64,000 nt of DNA from Moesziomyces globuligerus (GCA_030849465.1 JARVLF010000019.1:62001-126000), one strand, 5' to 3'; numbered from the stretch's first letter, positions 29,347 through 40,129 are shown. The notes: generated by a model not told the origin, from the letters alone. Made by a program: numbers and translations.

Positions 29347-31599
29347 ATGCCAGAGGAGACGTTGACGTTTCCGCCGCTGTACTGTTTGGTGGGGGCGTAT
29401 CGGTTGGTTCACGATGGCGCCTTGTGGCGGCCCATGTGGCGCAAGTGTTCGTCTGCAGCAAAGCAGGCTGGCCTCGTCGGCTTGGCGTGGGCGTTGGTCA
29501 CCTGGCCATTCCAACGCCTCTTTGTACGCTACTTTATGTCGGCCTCCGCCTCGGTCACCGGCTTCTCGGCGCTCTACTCGAACCTCGTACATACCGCAGA
29601 CATCACCGACGATAACCTACCCTTCATCATCCCACTCCCCTCCCTACAAAGTAAGCAACCCCAACCACACCCACACACCCCCCCCCCCCCCCCGGGGATC
29701 CGGAGGGAACGTTGTTGGAAGTTTGATGCTGACGGGTTTTTGAATGGTGTGGGTTTGGGGGGATTTCAGCGTTTGCGACCATGATGTTTGTGGTGGGGCA
29801 GGTGCATGCGATGATGGAGTTCTGGCTCGCTCGTAAGCTGCGCGAATGCCGCAACACGGCCTACGTCCAGACGGTACGCTCGAGGGGTAAACCTGCAGAT
29901 TGGTGGACCGACTACCACGAGGAATTCTCCAACCCACCCACCAAGAAGGCCATCAAGGATGCAAAGAAACAGGCGTGGTACGCTAAACTCGCCACGCCGC
30001 TCGTGCGCTTCATCATCCTAAAAGGTAAGCCCACCCGCGCACTTTAAGATGGGGGAAGGGGGACTGACTTTGGGGATGGTTTCGACAGTGTTTTTGTTGC
30101 CGATGGACTTTGTGCCGTTTTTCGGCATGGCCTTGACGGCTGCGCTGCGGTCGCTGAGTTATGGTCGGCAGCTGCATGCGACTCTGTTTGAGGCGAAGCG
30201 CATGTCGCCGATGCAGATCGAGCTGTGGATCACCGAGCGACAATCCGCGTACCGTGCGTTTGGGTTTACGGCTGCGCTGCTCGAACGCATCCCGCTGCTC
30301 GGCATGGTGTTTAGCATCTCGAACCGCATCGGTGCAGCCATGTGGGCTCACGACCTCGAGAAACGCCAACAACGCATCCGCTCCTCCTCCTCCCCTCCCG
30401 ACGAGTTCAAGCAAAAACCCACACTCAAGAAGCTCTACAAACAACTCCAACATCCCCCCTCCGCAGAGGACGAGGCGGTGGCGGGCAATTTCAATGGTGA
30501 GGGGATGGCGGTGGTGAGATGCGTACGAGGCCGGGCGGTGTTTACCCATCTCTCTTTTACCTTTCCGCTCAAACTCATCGCGCCGCACACCAGTGCCCGG
30601 ATCGCTACCCAGCAGGTCGTAGCCTCGAGCGCCAAATCCGTCGCTCCTCTCTACATGGTCGGCTACGGCGGCGGCCTCGTCTCGGGCGATACGGTGCATC
30701 TCGATCTCGACGTCGGCTCGCACGTCTGCATGGTCCTGCTTACACAGGGCAGCACAAAGGTGTTTAAGACCAGAACCACCCATCCCACAAACCACATCTC
30801 CACCACAACCACCACCAACACCACCACCGCCAGCACCGGAAGCAGTGGGTCAGGGTGTAGCGGGGGTGTGGGTGGGGGGGAGGTTGGGACGAGGCAGGTT
30901 GTTCGGTATCTGGTTCGGGCGCGGGGTACATTGGTGGTTCTGCCTGATCCGGTGACGTGTTTTGGCGCCGCGCGCTACGATCAGGTGCAACGCTTCGACC
31001 TGCGCTCGCGCACCTCGTCGCTCATCTTGCTCGACTGGCTCACGCCGGGTCGTACGGCGGTCGGCGGGCCGCGGGAGGGGGTGGTCGAGTCGGCGCTCGA
31101 TGCGTTTCCGCAAGCCGCCCTCTCGGGGCGCGCGATGAAGGACTACACCACCCCCAGCCGCACGCCCGAACGGTGGTGCTTCGACGCCTACCGATCGCGC
31201 AACGAGCTGCGCATCGCCACCACCGTCGTCGCCAGAGACGTGCTGCTGCTCTCGCAATCGGCGTCGGAGCGAGACGACGACTGGACCGAACTCGCGCGCA
31301 GGAATGCTCCCTACGATACATACGCCAGCCTCTTCCTCGCAGGCCCCGATGCCCAGCCCATCCTCACCATGCTCAGCCGCGAGTTCCAAGCCATCCAGAT
31401 CAGACCCGCCACCAAGCACCCAGACGTCATCTGGTCACTAAGCATCGTAGATACCCCAGCCAACGACGAGGAGGAGGGGGGCGTGGGCGTGGTGAGGATC
31501 GCAGGACAAAGTGCAGAGGCGGTGCGAGAGTGGCTGCGTCCGCGCCTCGCGCCCGTCACCGACGTCATCGGCGCGCATCTGTTCAAGCAAGCACTCTGA
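29347..31599 (+). CDS. EI24-like membrane protein joined in frame to urease accessory protein UreD
   Basis: Exons 29347-29650, 29770-30024 and 30089-31599; the introns (119 and 64 bp) run GTAAGC...CAG. The product has 689 residues. The first about 300 residues have several hydrophobic helices (for example LVGLAWALVTWPFQRLFV, VFLLPMDFVPFFGMAL and IPLLGMVFSISNRIG) and resemble the fungal EI24/Rrt8-Lds family of membrane or lipid-droplet proteins. From about 345 (GEGMAVVRCVRGRAVFTHLSFTFPLKLI) to the end is a UreD/UreH domain: YMVGYGGGLVSGD, the LTQGSTKVFKT segment and LPDPVTCFGAARYDQ. UreD helps load nickel into urease with UreF and UreG. A Thr/Ser/Gly insert (about 425-455) interrupts UreD. No stop or intron signal separates the halves. 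Whether the cell makes a true fusion is unproven; a missed intron or an internal UreD start (MAVVRC) is possible. Confidence 0.75.
29678..29693. repeat. C16 homopolymer in intron 1 of the EI24-UreD gene
   Basis: Sixteen consecutive C bases in the first intron. This is the longest homopolymer seen in the window. Confidence 0.95.
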
Positions 31600-31673
31600 A
31601 ATGCCAAAACCAAACGTGCGCAAGCGGTGGGCGAAGTGGTGGTCATTGCAGTGTGTTTGTGCGCGAGAGTGTT

Positions 31674-33440
31674 CTAGGCGCGTCGTTTGCGCGTGCGAGC
31701 ATCCCACTTGGCGCCCAAGCCCAAGCCCGACCCGAGCGCTCCCAGCGAGCCCGCACCCGCGGTCGAGGTGACCAGCTCCGGCGCGGTCGGTGGTGGTGCG
31801 GGAGGTGTGGGTGTTGGGTCTGGAGGGAAGGGGTTTGCCATGGGCGGATGTGCAGGGCCTGGCCAGTGTTTTTCGTCCTTCTTCTTGTACGCCGCGCCCT
31901 GACCGAGACCGACCTTCCTGAGCCTTTCTAGCCTCCTAAGTCCTATTCCGGCGGTGAGCAGTACGGCGCCGAAAGCCACGCCGCTCACGCCGGCAAACGC
32001 CCAGTCGAGCTCCTCCATGTGCGACTTTAGGTTCATGCCAAACAGCCCCGCCCAGAGCGTACCGGCGGAAATGCCCATGGTGGCAATCGACGTCTTGAGG
32101 TCGAGCGCGAGCAGCTTGTTGCGGTTGTTGTCGAGGATGAGTTCGACCACCTCCTGCGTGTTGCTCATGTCGGAATGCAGCTGCACCGTCTCGGCCACCA
32201 CCTCCTCCACCTGCTTGTCAAACGACTCCAACAGCAGCTCGAGCTGATCCATCTCTGCGCCGCCGCTCGAATCGGCGGGGGGAGAGTGGGAGAGGTACAT
32301 GAGCTGCATATCCTCGTCGTTCTCCAACACCTCGACCACCGCATTCTTCACCGCCCTCGCCCTGCTCAGGAAGGCGTTGAGCTTGCGCGAGACCTGCAGC
32401 AGCGTACGCAGCTTCTCGCGGTCCACATCGTCGTCCAGCTGCTCGAGCACGCCGGCGGTCCAGCTGCGCACGAGCGCGAGCTCGATGCGCAGCGCGTCGA
32501 GCACCGAGACGAGGATGCTCTCGAGCGCGCGGAACTCGTACGCCAAGCCGGTGTGGTTCTGGTTGGCGGGCTGGCTGTGCAGAGGACGCAGGTTGTGCTG
32601 CAGGTTGTAGACAAACGCCGAATGCAGCTGCGAATCCGTGCTGCCGTACGAGTCGAACAGCAGCACCTTGTCGCGCTTGACCATGGCGCGGATGTGCAGG
32701 ATGTTGACCAGGATGCCCCCGCGACGCGCGAGGATCGTCGGCACCAGGTTGGGCACGCGCGAGTCGATCTTGCGCAGATCGCGCGGCTCCAGCCCGTGCT
32801 CGGTGCACAGCCGCGACTTTTTGAACACGCCCGACGTCGACGTCGCAGAGCCAGACGCGTCAAAGATCGTGCAGCGCAGCATAATGTCCGGCGACAGCTG
32901 CGTCGTCCCGAGTCCGGCAAAGGGAGACGCGAGCGGCGTCGCTGCAGACCCCACCCCCGCAGGCGCCTGCGCCGCCGATGCACCCGTCGGCCGTGAGGAT
33001 GGCGCAGCATCGCATGCGACCGCACAGGTGTGGAGTCCTCTTTGCGAAGCTGGACCTTTCGAAGTGGACCCCGTGGTGGTCGATGTGAAGGATGCTATGA
33101 ATGTTGTGGAAAACGGGCGTGTGGGCATCTTCGTGCTGGGCACCTTGCTACTGTGCAGTGCCGTGGTTCCCCAGCGTGATGCGAAAGCCGGGATCGGTGT
33201 GGAAGCTACAGGCCGTGGTCGAGCGCGCCTCGAGACGCATCGCCCGGACCAGCATAATGTCCTGCACGGCTCAGCCCCTAACACCCCTAAGACTCGTGTT
33301 GCTGCTGATGCTGATGTTGCTGGGGCATTGGATCGAGTCGTAGCTGTCCTGTACCGCTCAGCATGCGCATAGACATGGACATGGACATGGGCGTGCGTAT
33401 TGTTGGAGCGCGGTGTAAGACGCACGAAAAGACCACGCAT
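31674..33440 (-). CDS. MRS2: Mrs2/Lpe10-type mitochondrial magnesium channel
   Basis: The 588-residue protein starts at the ATG at 33440. The Arg/Ser/Thr-rich first 140 residues look like a mitochondrial presequence. From about 180 (MLRCTIFDASG) comes the CorA-like matrix domain, with RIFD-equivalent strands, DLRKIDSRVPNLVPTILAR and long helices through about 450. Two transmembrane helices follow, the first ending in the selectivity motif G468-M469-N470, the second near 478-500 (WAFAGVSGVAFGAVLLTAG). Mrs2 pentamers carry Mg2+ across the inner mitochondrial membrane. The Pro/Gly-rich tail after about 515 is not conserved. Lpe10 is a close paralogue and cannot be excluded. Convergent with the UreD gene, only 74 bp apart. 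No introns. Confidence 0.92.
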   Translation of the reverse strand: MRGLFVRLTPRSNNTHAHVHVHVYAHAERYRTATTRSNAPATSASAATRVLGVLGAEPCRTLCWSGRCVSRRARPRPVASTPIPAFASRWGTTALHSSKVPSTKMPTRPFSTTFIASFTSTTTGSTSKGPASQRGLHTCAVACDAAPSSRPTGASAAQAPAGVGSAATPLASPFAGLGTTQLSPDIMLRCTIFDASGSATSTSGVFKKSRLCTEHGLEPRDLRKIDSRVPNLVPTILARRGGILVNILHIRAMVKRDKVLLFDSYGSTDSQLHSAFVYNLQHNLRPLHSQPANQNHTGLAYEFRALESILVSVLDALRIELALVRSWTAGVLEQLDDDVDREKLRTLLQVSRKLNAFLSRARAVKNAVVEVLENDEDMQLMYLSHSPPADSSGGAEMDQLELLLESFDKQVEEVVAETVQLHSDMSNTQEVVELILDNNRNKLLALDLKTSIATMGISAGTLWAGLFGMNLKSHMEELDWAFAGVSGVAFGAVLLTAGIGLRRLERLRKVGLGQGAAYKKKDEKHWPGPAHPPMANPFPPDPTPTPPAPPPTAPELVTSTAGAGSLGALGSGLGLGAKWDARTRKRRA

Positions 33441-34573
33441 CTGTAAACCCCAACCCGCCCCCTTTTGCCCAACCTCGACTTGAATCCCGACACTTGCAAC
33501 AACCTAGTAGCGTGGTTGAGATGGTCGACGTGGTCAACGTGCTCGACGTCCAAGTCGCAAATTTGCCCTTTCACCTATTTTGTCCCAATTCACCCCTCCA
33601 AAAAAAACCTCCACAAACAACCCGCAACCCATCGACCTCAAACCCCATCCTCGCGAGTCATCCTTGACAAGTCCGCAACAGTCAACTTTTCCATTTGGCA
33701 GATACTAACCGTCTATCAAGTGTTGGCCGTTTATCAAGCTATGAACGAATCCTCTTTCCAGGCACAGCGCCAAGTGTCGAATGTCACCGCCGAGTGGCGT
33801 CAGACGCATGGCGCGTAGTGAGCAGACCGCAGGCGCAGCGAGAACCCAACTCAGACCCGCACCGACCACCAAACCTGCGCTTAACTCCCCCGTCCGAACC
33901 ACCCAAGCCGCGATACTCCCAGCTACTCCCGAGAGCATACCTGCGAGCTAACTCCCAAGCATCCCTGCTACTCCACGCTACCCCCAGCCACTCCGAGATG
34001 CGCGAGCCGTGCGAGCGGTGCGAGCTGGACGAGCTGGACGAGGTGGACGAAGTGGACGAGGTGTGCGAGGTGGACGAAGTGGACGAAGTGGACGAGCTGG
34101 ACGAGCTGGACGAGGTGGACGAGGTGGACGAGGTGGACGAAGTATGCCCAGGTATTCGAGGCGTACGAGGTGTGAGAGGTGTACGAGGTGTGCGAGGTGG
34201 ACGAGGTGAGTCTCGTGCTCGAGCTGGGGCCAAGCGGCACAGACTCGAGCCGCATGCATGATGCTCGCCGAGTCCAAGGCCCTCTCTGCACGCTGCAACG
34301 CACACGAGATCCCAGCTGCCACCAACCACTTGCCTCCCCGAAACGCTCCAGCGAGCCAGGCTGAGCCTGCTTCCACGCTCGATCGCCCATGCACACCCCA
34401 GCTGCCACCCGAGACCGCCCACCCTGCGCACGACCAACAGCCACGACGCCCCTCGCACTCACCACCGCTTGTCTGTACACGCCCAATCGACGCCACCGCC
34501 CAACCCGGCTTCCTTGCCTGCGCATACAATCCTGTACAGAGAGATAGAAAGAGGGAAAAAGTGGAATTCGCGT
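33441..34573. other. Intergenic, with a 9-bp minisatellite
   Basis: The region lies between the 5' end of MRS2 and the 3' end of the formin gene. It contains the GACGAGGTG repeat at 34005-34205; long frames through it on both strands are repeat artefacts. No other gene is supported. Confidence 0.5.
34005..34205. repeat. Minisatellite of 9-base GACGAGGTG / GACGAGCTG units
   Basis: About twenty 9-base units with one or two substitutions each. The plus strand encodes Asp-Glu-Val/Leu in one frame. The array turns into gtgtgagaggtgtacgag at its right end. Confidence 0.85.
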
Positions 34574-37500
34574 CTACTGGGACGCCTCGGCGCCGTGCGA
34601 GGCCGCGCTCTGCCCTGCCGCCGAGAAGCCAGAGAGGTCCGGGTCAAACCACTCCAAGTCGCTCCCACCCGCACCCGCACCCGCACCCGGGGGCGCCGGC
34701 AGCGCGTCCTCGAACTCGTCGGCCCCTCGCTGCTCCTCGACCTCGGCTGCTGCATCTGCTTCGGCTTCGGCTGCGGGCGCGGCGGCCAGGGTGCGCGACG
34801 ACGAGGGGACGAGCGTGGCATCGCCGGCCGACGTGTCGCCGAGCACGCGCATGCCGGACGACGAGACCGAGATCGACGCGCTCGGCGTGTGCGTCGCCGA
34901 CGACGCCGGCTGCGAGAGCGACGGCGACGACTCGCTCGTCAGCGCCGGCGAAGCCACCTCGCCCGCCACGGCCGTCGACGGCGCATCGCGACCCGACCGT
35001 CGATCCCTCCTCCGCGTCGGTCGGAACGCACTCGCACTCGCGCTCGCGCTCGTGCTCGCCTCGCCCTCCTCGCCGCCCTGCAGCTTGGCCAGCATCGCCG
35101 CCGCCACGTCCGACGGATTGCCCTGCGCACCGCCCAGCTGGCCCGACCCGAGCGCCGAGTCTTCCGATCCACCGCCGCCGCCACCACCGCCGCTGCCACC
35201 GACCGCGCCCGCCGCGCCTGCTGCCGCGTTGGTCTGCCGCCTCTCGCGCGCCTTGCGCCGCTGCTTGTTGGGTCCGCCGCCGCCGCCGCTGCGCAGGCTG
35301 CCGAGCAGCGTCTCGAGCACCGCGCTGTCGTCGACGCCCGCCTCCTTGCGCGCCAGCGCCTCCTGCCGCTCGCGCTCGCGCTCCTCGGCCGCCGCACGCC
35401 GCTTGGCCTCGAGCGCACGCTGCTCGCCGATCCGCACGTTGTCCAGCTTGACCTTCTTGTACGCCGCGAGGAACTCCTTGAAGATGCCGAAAAAGTCCTC
35501 GGTCCGCATCGTCTGGTTCGCCAGCTGGCCCAGCCCGCGCTTCTTCGGATCGGGCCCCTCGCCAAAGTACTTGAGCGCCTCGTTGTACACGCGCTCGGTG
35601 AACTGCACCTGGTCGTTGAGCCGCTGCAGCTCCGACGCCGCGTCGTTGAGGAAGGGCAGCATGATCTTGACGTACGGATCCTCCAGGTTCTCCTCGCTCT
35701 CGTCCAGCAGCCGGTCCAGCTCCTTGCGGTGCTGGAAGCTGCCAGACTTGAGCTCCGCCAGGTCGCGCCGCAGGTCCCACAGCTGCACCCGGCACGCCTC
35801 GGCGGGCAGCTCGAGCTCGGCCATGAACGCCTCGACCTCGGGGAAGCACCGCGAGATGGTGCGCTCGATAAAGTGCAGCAGCGTCGTGCCGTCCGACGCC
35901 TTGGTATCCACCAGCTTGTTGATCGAGGTGATCTTGAAGCCAAACGCGCCGCCCTGCACGCCCGTCGAGTTGAGGTAGTTGCCCATCATGAGCACCAGGC
36001 TCAGCAGGCGCGCAAACGACTTGGCCTGCATGAGGCCCTCGGAGGCATCGCGCACCTTGACCGTGCCCGACTTGATGAGGTCGAACGTCTCCTTGTACTT
36101 GGTCATGTAGAGCAGGCCCTTGACCTTCTCCTTGAGGTGCGGCACGGTCATGAGCAGCACCACGAGGCGGTCGGCGGGATGCAGCAGCCGCAGCTCGTCG
36201 TCCGAGGCGTTGCGGTACTCGCCCAGCTGGCCCTTGGTCTCGGATTCGGGATAGTGGCGCAGCAGCTCGGTGAGGAAGCTCTGGTCGAGCACCGCCTCGT
36301 TGCAGTTGATAATGTGGTGCGCCACCTCCTCGGGCGACGCCTGCTTGCTCTCGGTGAGGCTCGACTTGACGCGCTTGAGCACCATCTCGATGCCCTGGCG
36401 CGTCTGCAGGCTGAGGTGCGTCTTGAGCTCGATCTTGTCCTTCTTGCCCGTCGCCGCCGACTTTTTGACCGGCTGCTTGGCCTTGAAATCCTCCTCCATC
36501 TCGTCAAAGAGGCCCTCCTGCTGCAGCTGCCGCACCACCGCCTCCTCGTCCGCCGTCAGCTCGTGCTGCCCAAAGATGGTCTCGGCAGCGTGCTGCGGCG
36601 ACAGCTTGTCCCACTGCAGCTGCTTCATCTTGCTGCGCGCCATCGCCAGCACCTCCTTGCGGCTCAGCGCGTGGTTGGCAAACAGGCCCGCCACGCCCGG
36701 CGCCGGCGGAGCGGCGACGGGGCCCGCAGGTCCGAGGTTCGTGGGCGCATACGACGCACGCACGTTCATCATCGAGTTGCGGAAGCCGTCCTGCATGGGC
36801 GACTCGTGCACCGAGCCGGGCGGCGGCGGCGCGGGAGGCGCGGGCGTGCCCGCGACCGAGGCCAGCATCGATCCGGGCCGCGACGAGTCGGGTGTCGAGA
36901 AGGCGGAGCGGATCTCTGCGCCGATGCCGGCGCTGGGCAGCAGGCCCGGCGCAGGCGGCGGTGGAGGCGGTGGAGGAGGCGGTGGCGGCGGCGGCATGGC
37001 TGCGGCATCGCGCATCGCCTTGTCTGCCGACAGGCCCGGTCCGAGCGATGGCAACAGCATCGACGGTGGCGGCGGAGGCGGCGGAGGAGGCGGTGGTCGC
37101 GGCGGTGGCGCTGCCGTGCCCGTGGGTGAGGTGGAGATGATCTCTGGCACAGCAGCAGCGGCGGCGGACTCGGCGACGCTGGCGAGCGCGCTGGGTTTCT
37201 TCTTGCCTCTGCCGGCGAGGAGCTCGTCGTCCGAGTCCGAGTCGTCGTCGCCGCGCTGGCGGCGGATCTCGTCGAGGAGCGTGCGAACGGCGGGATGCGA
37301 GGTGCGCTTGACGCCGCCGCCGCCGGCGCCTGCGTTGGGTGTGGGAGCCTGCGCCTTGCGACGGCGCGACTCGCGCGCGTCGACCATGCGCGAGGCGAGG
37401 TCGGTGTTCTGCGCCATGCCTGCGGCGAGCGTCGCCTGGATCTTCCACTTGGCCGCCTCGGGATCGAGCGACTCGTCATCCGGCGCATTGTCGTCGTCGT

Positions 37501-40129
37501 CGTCCTGCGCATCGTCTGCATCGGCGTGCTCTGCTTGGCGCTGCAGCGTCGACTGGCGACGGACCGAGGCCGAGATGCGCTTGCGGTCGTCGTCCGAGGG
37601 CACGCCGGGCACGGGCGGAAGGGGAGGCGCGGCGTCTGCGCCCTTCGCCGCTTTGTTCTTGCGCGCGTTGGCCTCGAGCTTGCGGATGGTCTTGTTGCGT
37701 TCGAGCTGCTTCTCGAGCGTGTCGACGAGCTGCTTGCGGTCGAGGCTGCCCTTGCCGGGCGCGGCGACGTCGCTGACGTCCATCTGAGCCTCGCGGAGCA
37801 TGTCGTAGAGCTCGCGGATCTGGATCTCGAGCGCGACGACGCGGTCGATGTAGGCCTTTTCCATCTCGTCCATCTCGTCGCGCGCGGCGCCCGCGTTGCC
37901 GCGCGCGAGCGAGAGGTCGTCCTCGAGCTTTTCGATCTGCTCCTGAAGCTTGCCGATGAGGCCGTCGGAGCTCTGCTTGAGCTTTGCCTCGAGCGCGAGC
38001 TTGTCGTGCTCGAGGGCGGCTGCTTTGGCCTTTGCGCGCTGGAGCTCGGACTGGATCGAGTTGATGTGGTCCTGGTCTGCGAAGCGGGAGAGGACGTTGT
38101 TGACCGAGACGCCGAGGAGCGACGAGAGGTCGTTGCCCTCTACGGCGCCCTTGCGGTCCATGACGACCGAGGTGACCATCGAGTCGATGAGCTGGTAGTA
38201 GTGGACGAGGTCGTCGCCGTCGCGGCGGATGAGGAGGAGGTGCTGGAGGGCCGAGAGGAAAAAGTCGTAGGCGCGGGAGCCCTCGACCTTGCCGACGATG
38301 GCGCGGAAGACGTCGACGGGATCGCTGAGGTCGGTGAGCACCTCCTTGTTGAAGGTCTCGACGACGTCCTCGTGGTCGGCCTCTGCGCCCTTTTCAAAGA
38401 CGCCGATCTGGAGGTCGAGGTCGGGGTTCTTGAAGGCGCGCATCTTGATGAGGATGCGCTGGAGGCCGCTGGCCTCCATCTGGTTGCGGAGGTGGACGCG
38501 GACCTCGAACTCGGCGACGATGTCTGCGTTGAGGATGGCGTTGATGAGAAACATGTTGTTGATGGCGTACTCGTTGAGGCTCGACTCGTGGGGGCCGACG
38601 ATGCTGAGCTTCTTGACCTCGTCCGAGGCGCCGACCATGGAGCCCATCTTGCCGCGGCCGTCGATGGTCTGTTCGAGGACGCGGAACCAGGCGTCGAAGC
38701 GTCCGTGGTCGCCCTGGCTGGACTTGAGGTCGTCGAAGGCCTTGAGGACGAGGCGGTGGCCGGTGGGCTTGTCCCAGTGGCAGAGGAAGAGGAGGATGTC
38801 TGCGGCCTGCTTGCGCGTGGTGAGCTGGAGCGAGATCATCGAGTGTGTGATGCCGCTGATGCATTTTGGCTGTGCGAGCGCGTCGTTTGCGCCCGGTTTG
38901 GAGTTGAAGAGGGAGCGGAAGGCCTTGAGGACCTCGTATTCGAGCGCGAGGTCGTTGTCCGACTTGATGCCCTTTGCGTGGAGGCCGCTGAGGAAGCTTG
39001 CGAGGACGGGGGTGCCCTTTGCCTCGACGAAGCTCTGGATCCAGCCGATGGCGCAGGTGCGGAGGGTGACGGCGAGGGATTCGATGTGCTTTGTGGTGAC
39101 GGTGCCGTCCATGAACTTTTTGATGAACCACTCGGGCGAGTTGCGGGTGATGACGAGGCTGTTGGCGGCGCCTGCGGGCCCGCCTGCGTGGGCTGCGTGG
39201 TGGCGACGGTTGCGGTCGCGCTCCTTTTCTGCGTGCCACTCTGTGAGCTTGTCGTTGTAGACGAGGGTCCACTTTTTGTCTACGCTGAAGCCGAGCATGT
39301 TGCGGCGAGCGGTCTCCTTGAGCTCGTCCGAGAGGTTGCCGCCGGGTACGTTGAGAAAGTCGCGCCTGTCCATGAGCTCTGCAAAGAGGCGTTCGACGTC
39401 GGCGTCCGAGGGACGCTGGAGGACAAAGTCGGGCGCCTTGCCGGTGGCGCCGTGGGCGCCGTGCGCGCCGTGGGAGGCTGCATGGTACGAGTCTCTGGCG
39501 AGGCTGGAATGGCTTGTGCTGGTGCTGGGGATGGTCCTGGGTTCGTCCGGATGCGAGTAAGCGTAGGGGGCGCCTGTTGCGGTGGAGGCGACGGACATCC
39601 TGGTGAGGACGTCGTGCGGGAGGGATGAGGCGCCATTGTAGCGGATGGAGGCGGCGTCGTGAGCGAAGCCGGCGCTTGTGGTGGAGGTGTAGCGGGAGGA
39701 GCGGGTGGGGTTGTGCGGTGCAAAGGAGGAGGAGGAGGAGGAGTGGACCGAGTCGTGTGTGCTCAGAGCATGGCGGGAGGAGGAGGCGCCGGAGAGCTGA
39801 CGGCGATGGGAGGCGAGGCCGGTGCTGCTTGTGGTGGTGGAGGAGGGGTCGTAGTGGTGGTTGTGGTTGTGGTGGTAGTTGTTGGCGCTGGAGCCTGCGC
39901 CGAGGGAGGGGTTGCCGGAGGGGTTGCCGATGGCGAGCTTGGAGCTGGTGGGGCTAGCGTTTGAGTGAGGATTAGTCGAGGAGGAGGAGGAGGAGGAGGA
40001 GGCGACGATGGCTGAGTCGAGGGCGAGGGGTTGTCTGCCTGTGATGGTGCGTTCGTAGGGGATGGCCTTATCGGCAGCTTCCGAGTTGAACTGGCGCGAG
40101 CGCTTCTTGCGGCCAAAGATCGAGTCCAT
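34574..40129 (-). CDS. Diaphanous-related formin
   Basis: The intronless 1,851-residue protein starts at the ATG at 40129 (MDSIFGRKKRSRQF). Order of domains: a Ser/His-rich disordered stretch (1-225), GBD/FH3 (about 230-650; FVLQRPSDADVERLFAELMDR), coiled coil (about 680-785), FH1 with two poly-Pro tracts (about 1000-1060), FH2 (about 1163-1580; MKQLQWDKLSPQHAAETIF, LDLRKNLAE-type helices), and a DAD-like LETLLGSLRSG followed by RRKARERR near 1598-1625. FH2 nucleates and processively caps actin; FH1 feeds profilin-actin. GBD and DAD imply Rho-GTPase relief of autoinhibition. A Bni1/Sep A-like role in polarised growth and cytokinesis fits; smuts have two formins, and the diaphanous-type one is the better match. 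Confidence 0.92.
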   Translation of the reverse strand: MDSIFGRKKRSRQFNSEAADKAIPYERTITGRQPLALDSAIVASSSSSSSSTNPHSNASPTSSKLAIGNPSGNPSLGAGSSANNYHHNHNHHYDPSSTTTSSTGLASHRRQLSGASSSRHALSTHDSVHSSSSSSFAPHNPTRSSRYTSTTSAGFAHDAASIRYNGASSLPHDVLTRMSVASTATGAPYAYSHPDEPRTIPSTSTSHSSLARDSYHAASHGAHGAHGATGKAPDFVLQRPSDADVERLFAELMDRRDFLNVPGGNLSDELKETARRNMLGFSVDKKWTLVYNDKLTEWHAEKERDRNRRHHAAHAGGPAGAANSLVITRNSPEWFIKKFMDGTVTTKHIESLAVTLRTCAIGWIQSFVEAKGTPVLASFLSGLHAKGIKSDNDLALEYEVLKAFRSLFNSKPGANDALAQPKCISGITHSMISLQLTTRKQAADILLFLCHWDKPTGHRLVLKAFDDLKSSQGDHGRFDAWFRVLEQTIDGRGKMGSMVGASDEVKKLSIVGPHESSLNEYAINNMFLINAILNADIVAEFEVRVHLRNQMEASGLQRILIKMRAFKNPDLDLQIGVFEKGAEADHEDVVETFNKEVLTDLSDPVDVFRAIVGKVEGSRAYDFFLSALQHLLLIRRDGDDLVHYYQLIDSMVTSVVMDRKGAVEGNDLSSLLGVSVNNVLSRFADQDHINSIQSELQRAKAKAAALEHDKLALEAKLKQSSDGLIGKLQEQIEKLEDDLSLARGNAGAARDEMDEMEKAYIDRVVALEIQIRELYDMLREAQMDVSDVAAPGKGSLDRKQLVDTLEKQLERNKTIRKLEANARKNKAAKGADAAPPLPPVPGVPSDDDRKRISASVRRQSTLQRQAEHADADDAQDDDDDNAPDDESLDPEAAKWKIQATLAAGMAQNTDLASRMVDARESRRRKAQAPTPNAGAGGGGVKRTSHPAVRTLLDEIRRQRGDDDSDSDDELLAGRGKKKPSALASVAESAAAAAVPEIISTSPTGTAAPPPRPPPPPPPPPPPSMLLPSLGPGLSADKAMRDAAAMPPPPPPPPPPPPPPAPGLLPSAGIGAEIRSAFSTPDSSRPGSMLASVAGTPAPPAPPPPGSVHESPMQDGFRNSMMNVRASYAPTNLGPAGPVAAPPAPGVAGLFANHALSRKEVLAMARSKMKQLQWDKLSPQHAAETIFGQHELTADEEAVVRQLQQEGLFDEMEEDFKAKQPVKKSAATGKKDKIELKTHLSLQTRQGIEMVLKRVKSSLTESKQASPEEVAHHIINCNEAVLDQSFLTELLRHYPESETKGQLGEYRNASDDELRLLHPADRLVVLLMTVPHLKEKVKGLLYMTKYKETFDLIKSGTVKVRDASEGLMQAKSFARLLSLVLMMGNYLNSTGVQGGAFGFKITSINKLVDTKASDGTTLLHFIERTISRCFPEVEAFMAELELPAEACRVQLWDLRRDLAELKSGSFQHRKELDRLLDESEENLEDPYVKIMLPFLNDAASELQRLNDQVQFTERVYNEALKYFGEGPDPKKRGLGQLANQTMRTEDFFGIFKEFLAAYKKVKLDNVRIGEQRALEAKRRAAAEERERERQEALARKEAGVDDSAVLETLLGSLRSGGGGGPNKQRRKARERRQTNAAAGAAGAVGGSGGGGGGGGSEDSALGSGQLGGAQGNPSDVAAAMLAKLQGGEEGEASTSASASASAFRPTRRRDRRSGRDAPSTAVAGEVASPALTSESSPSLSQPASSATHTPSASISVSSSGMRVLGDTSAGDATLVPSSSRTLAAAPAAEAEADAAAEVEEQRGADEFEDALPAPPGAGAGAGGSDLEWFDPDLSGFSAAGQSAASHGAEASQ

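Noticed and set aside
33695..34261. Acidic repeat protein (Asp-Glu-Val) in the minisatellite
   Set aside because: The frame exists only because the unit is 9 bases; no start context, no domain, and other frames are equally open.
34469..39628. Two long plus-strand frames (886 and 777 aa) opposite the formin
   Set aside because: Shadows of GC-rich codons; formin FH1, FH2 and DAD are on the minus strand.
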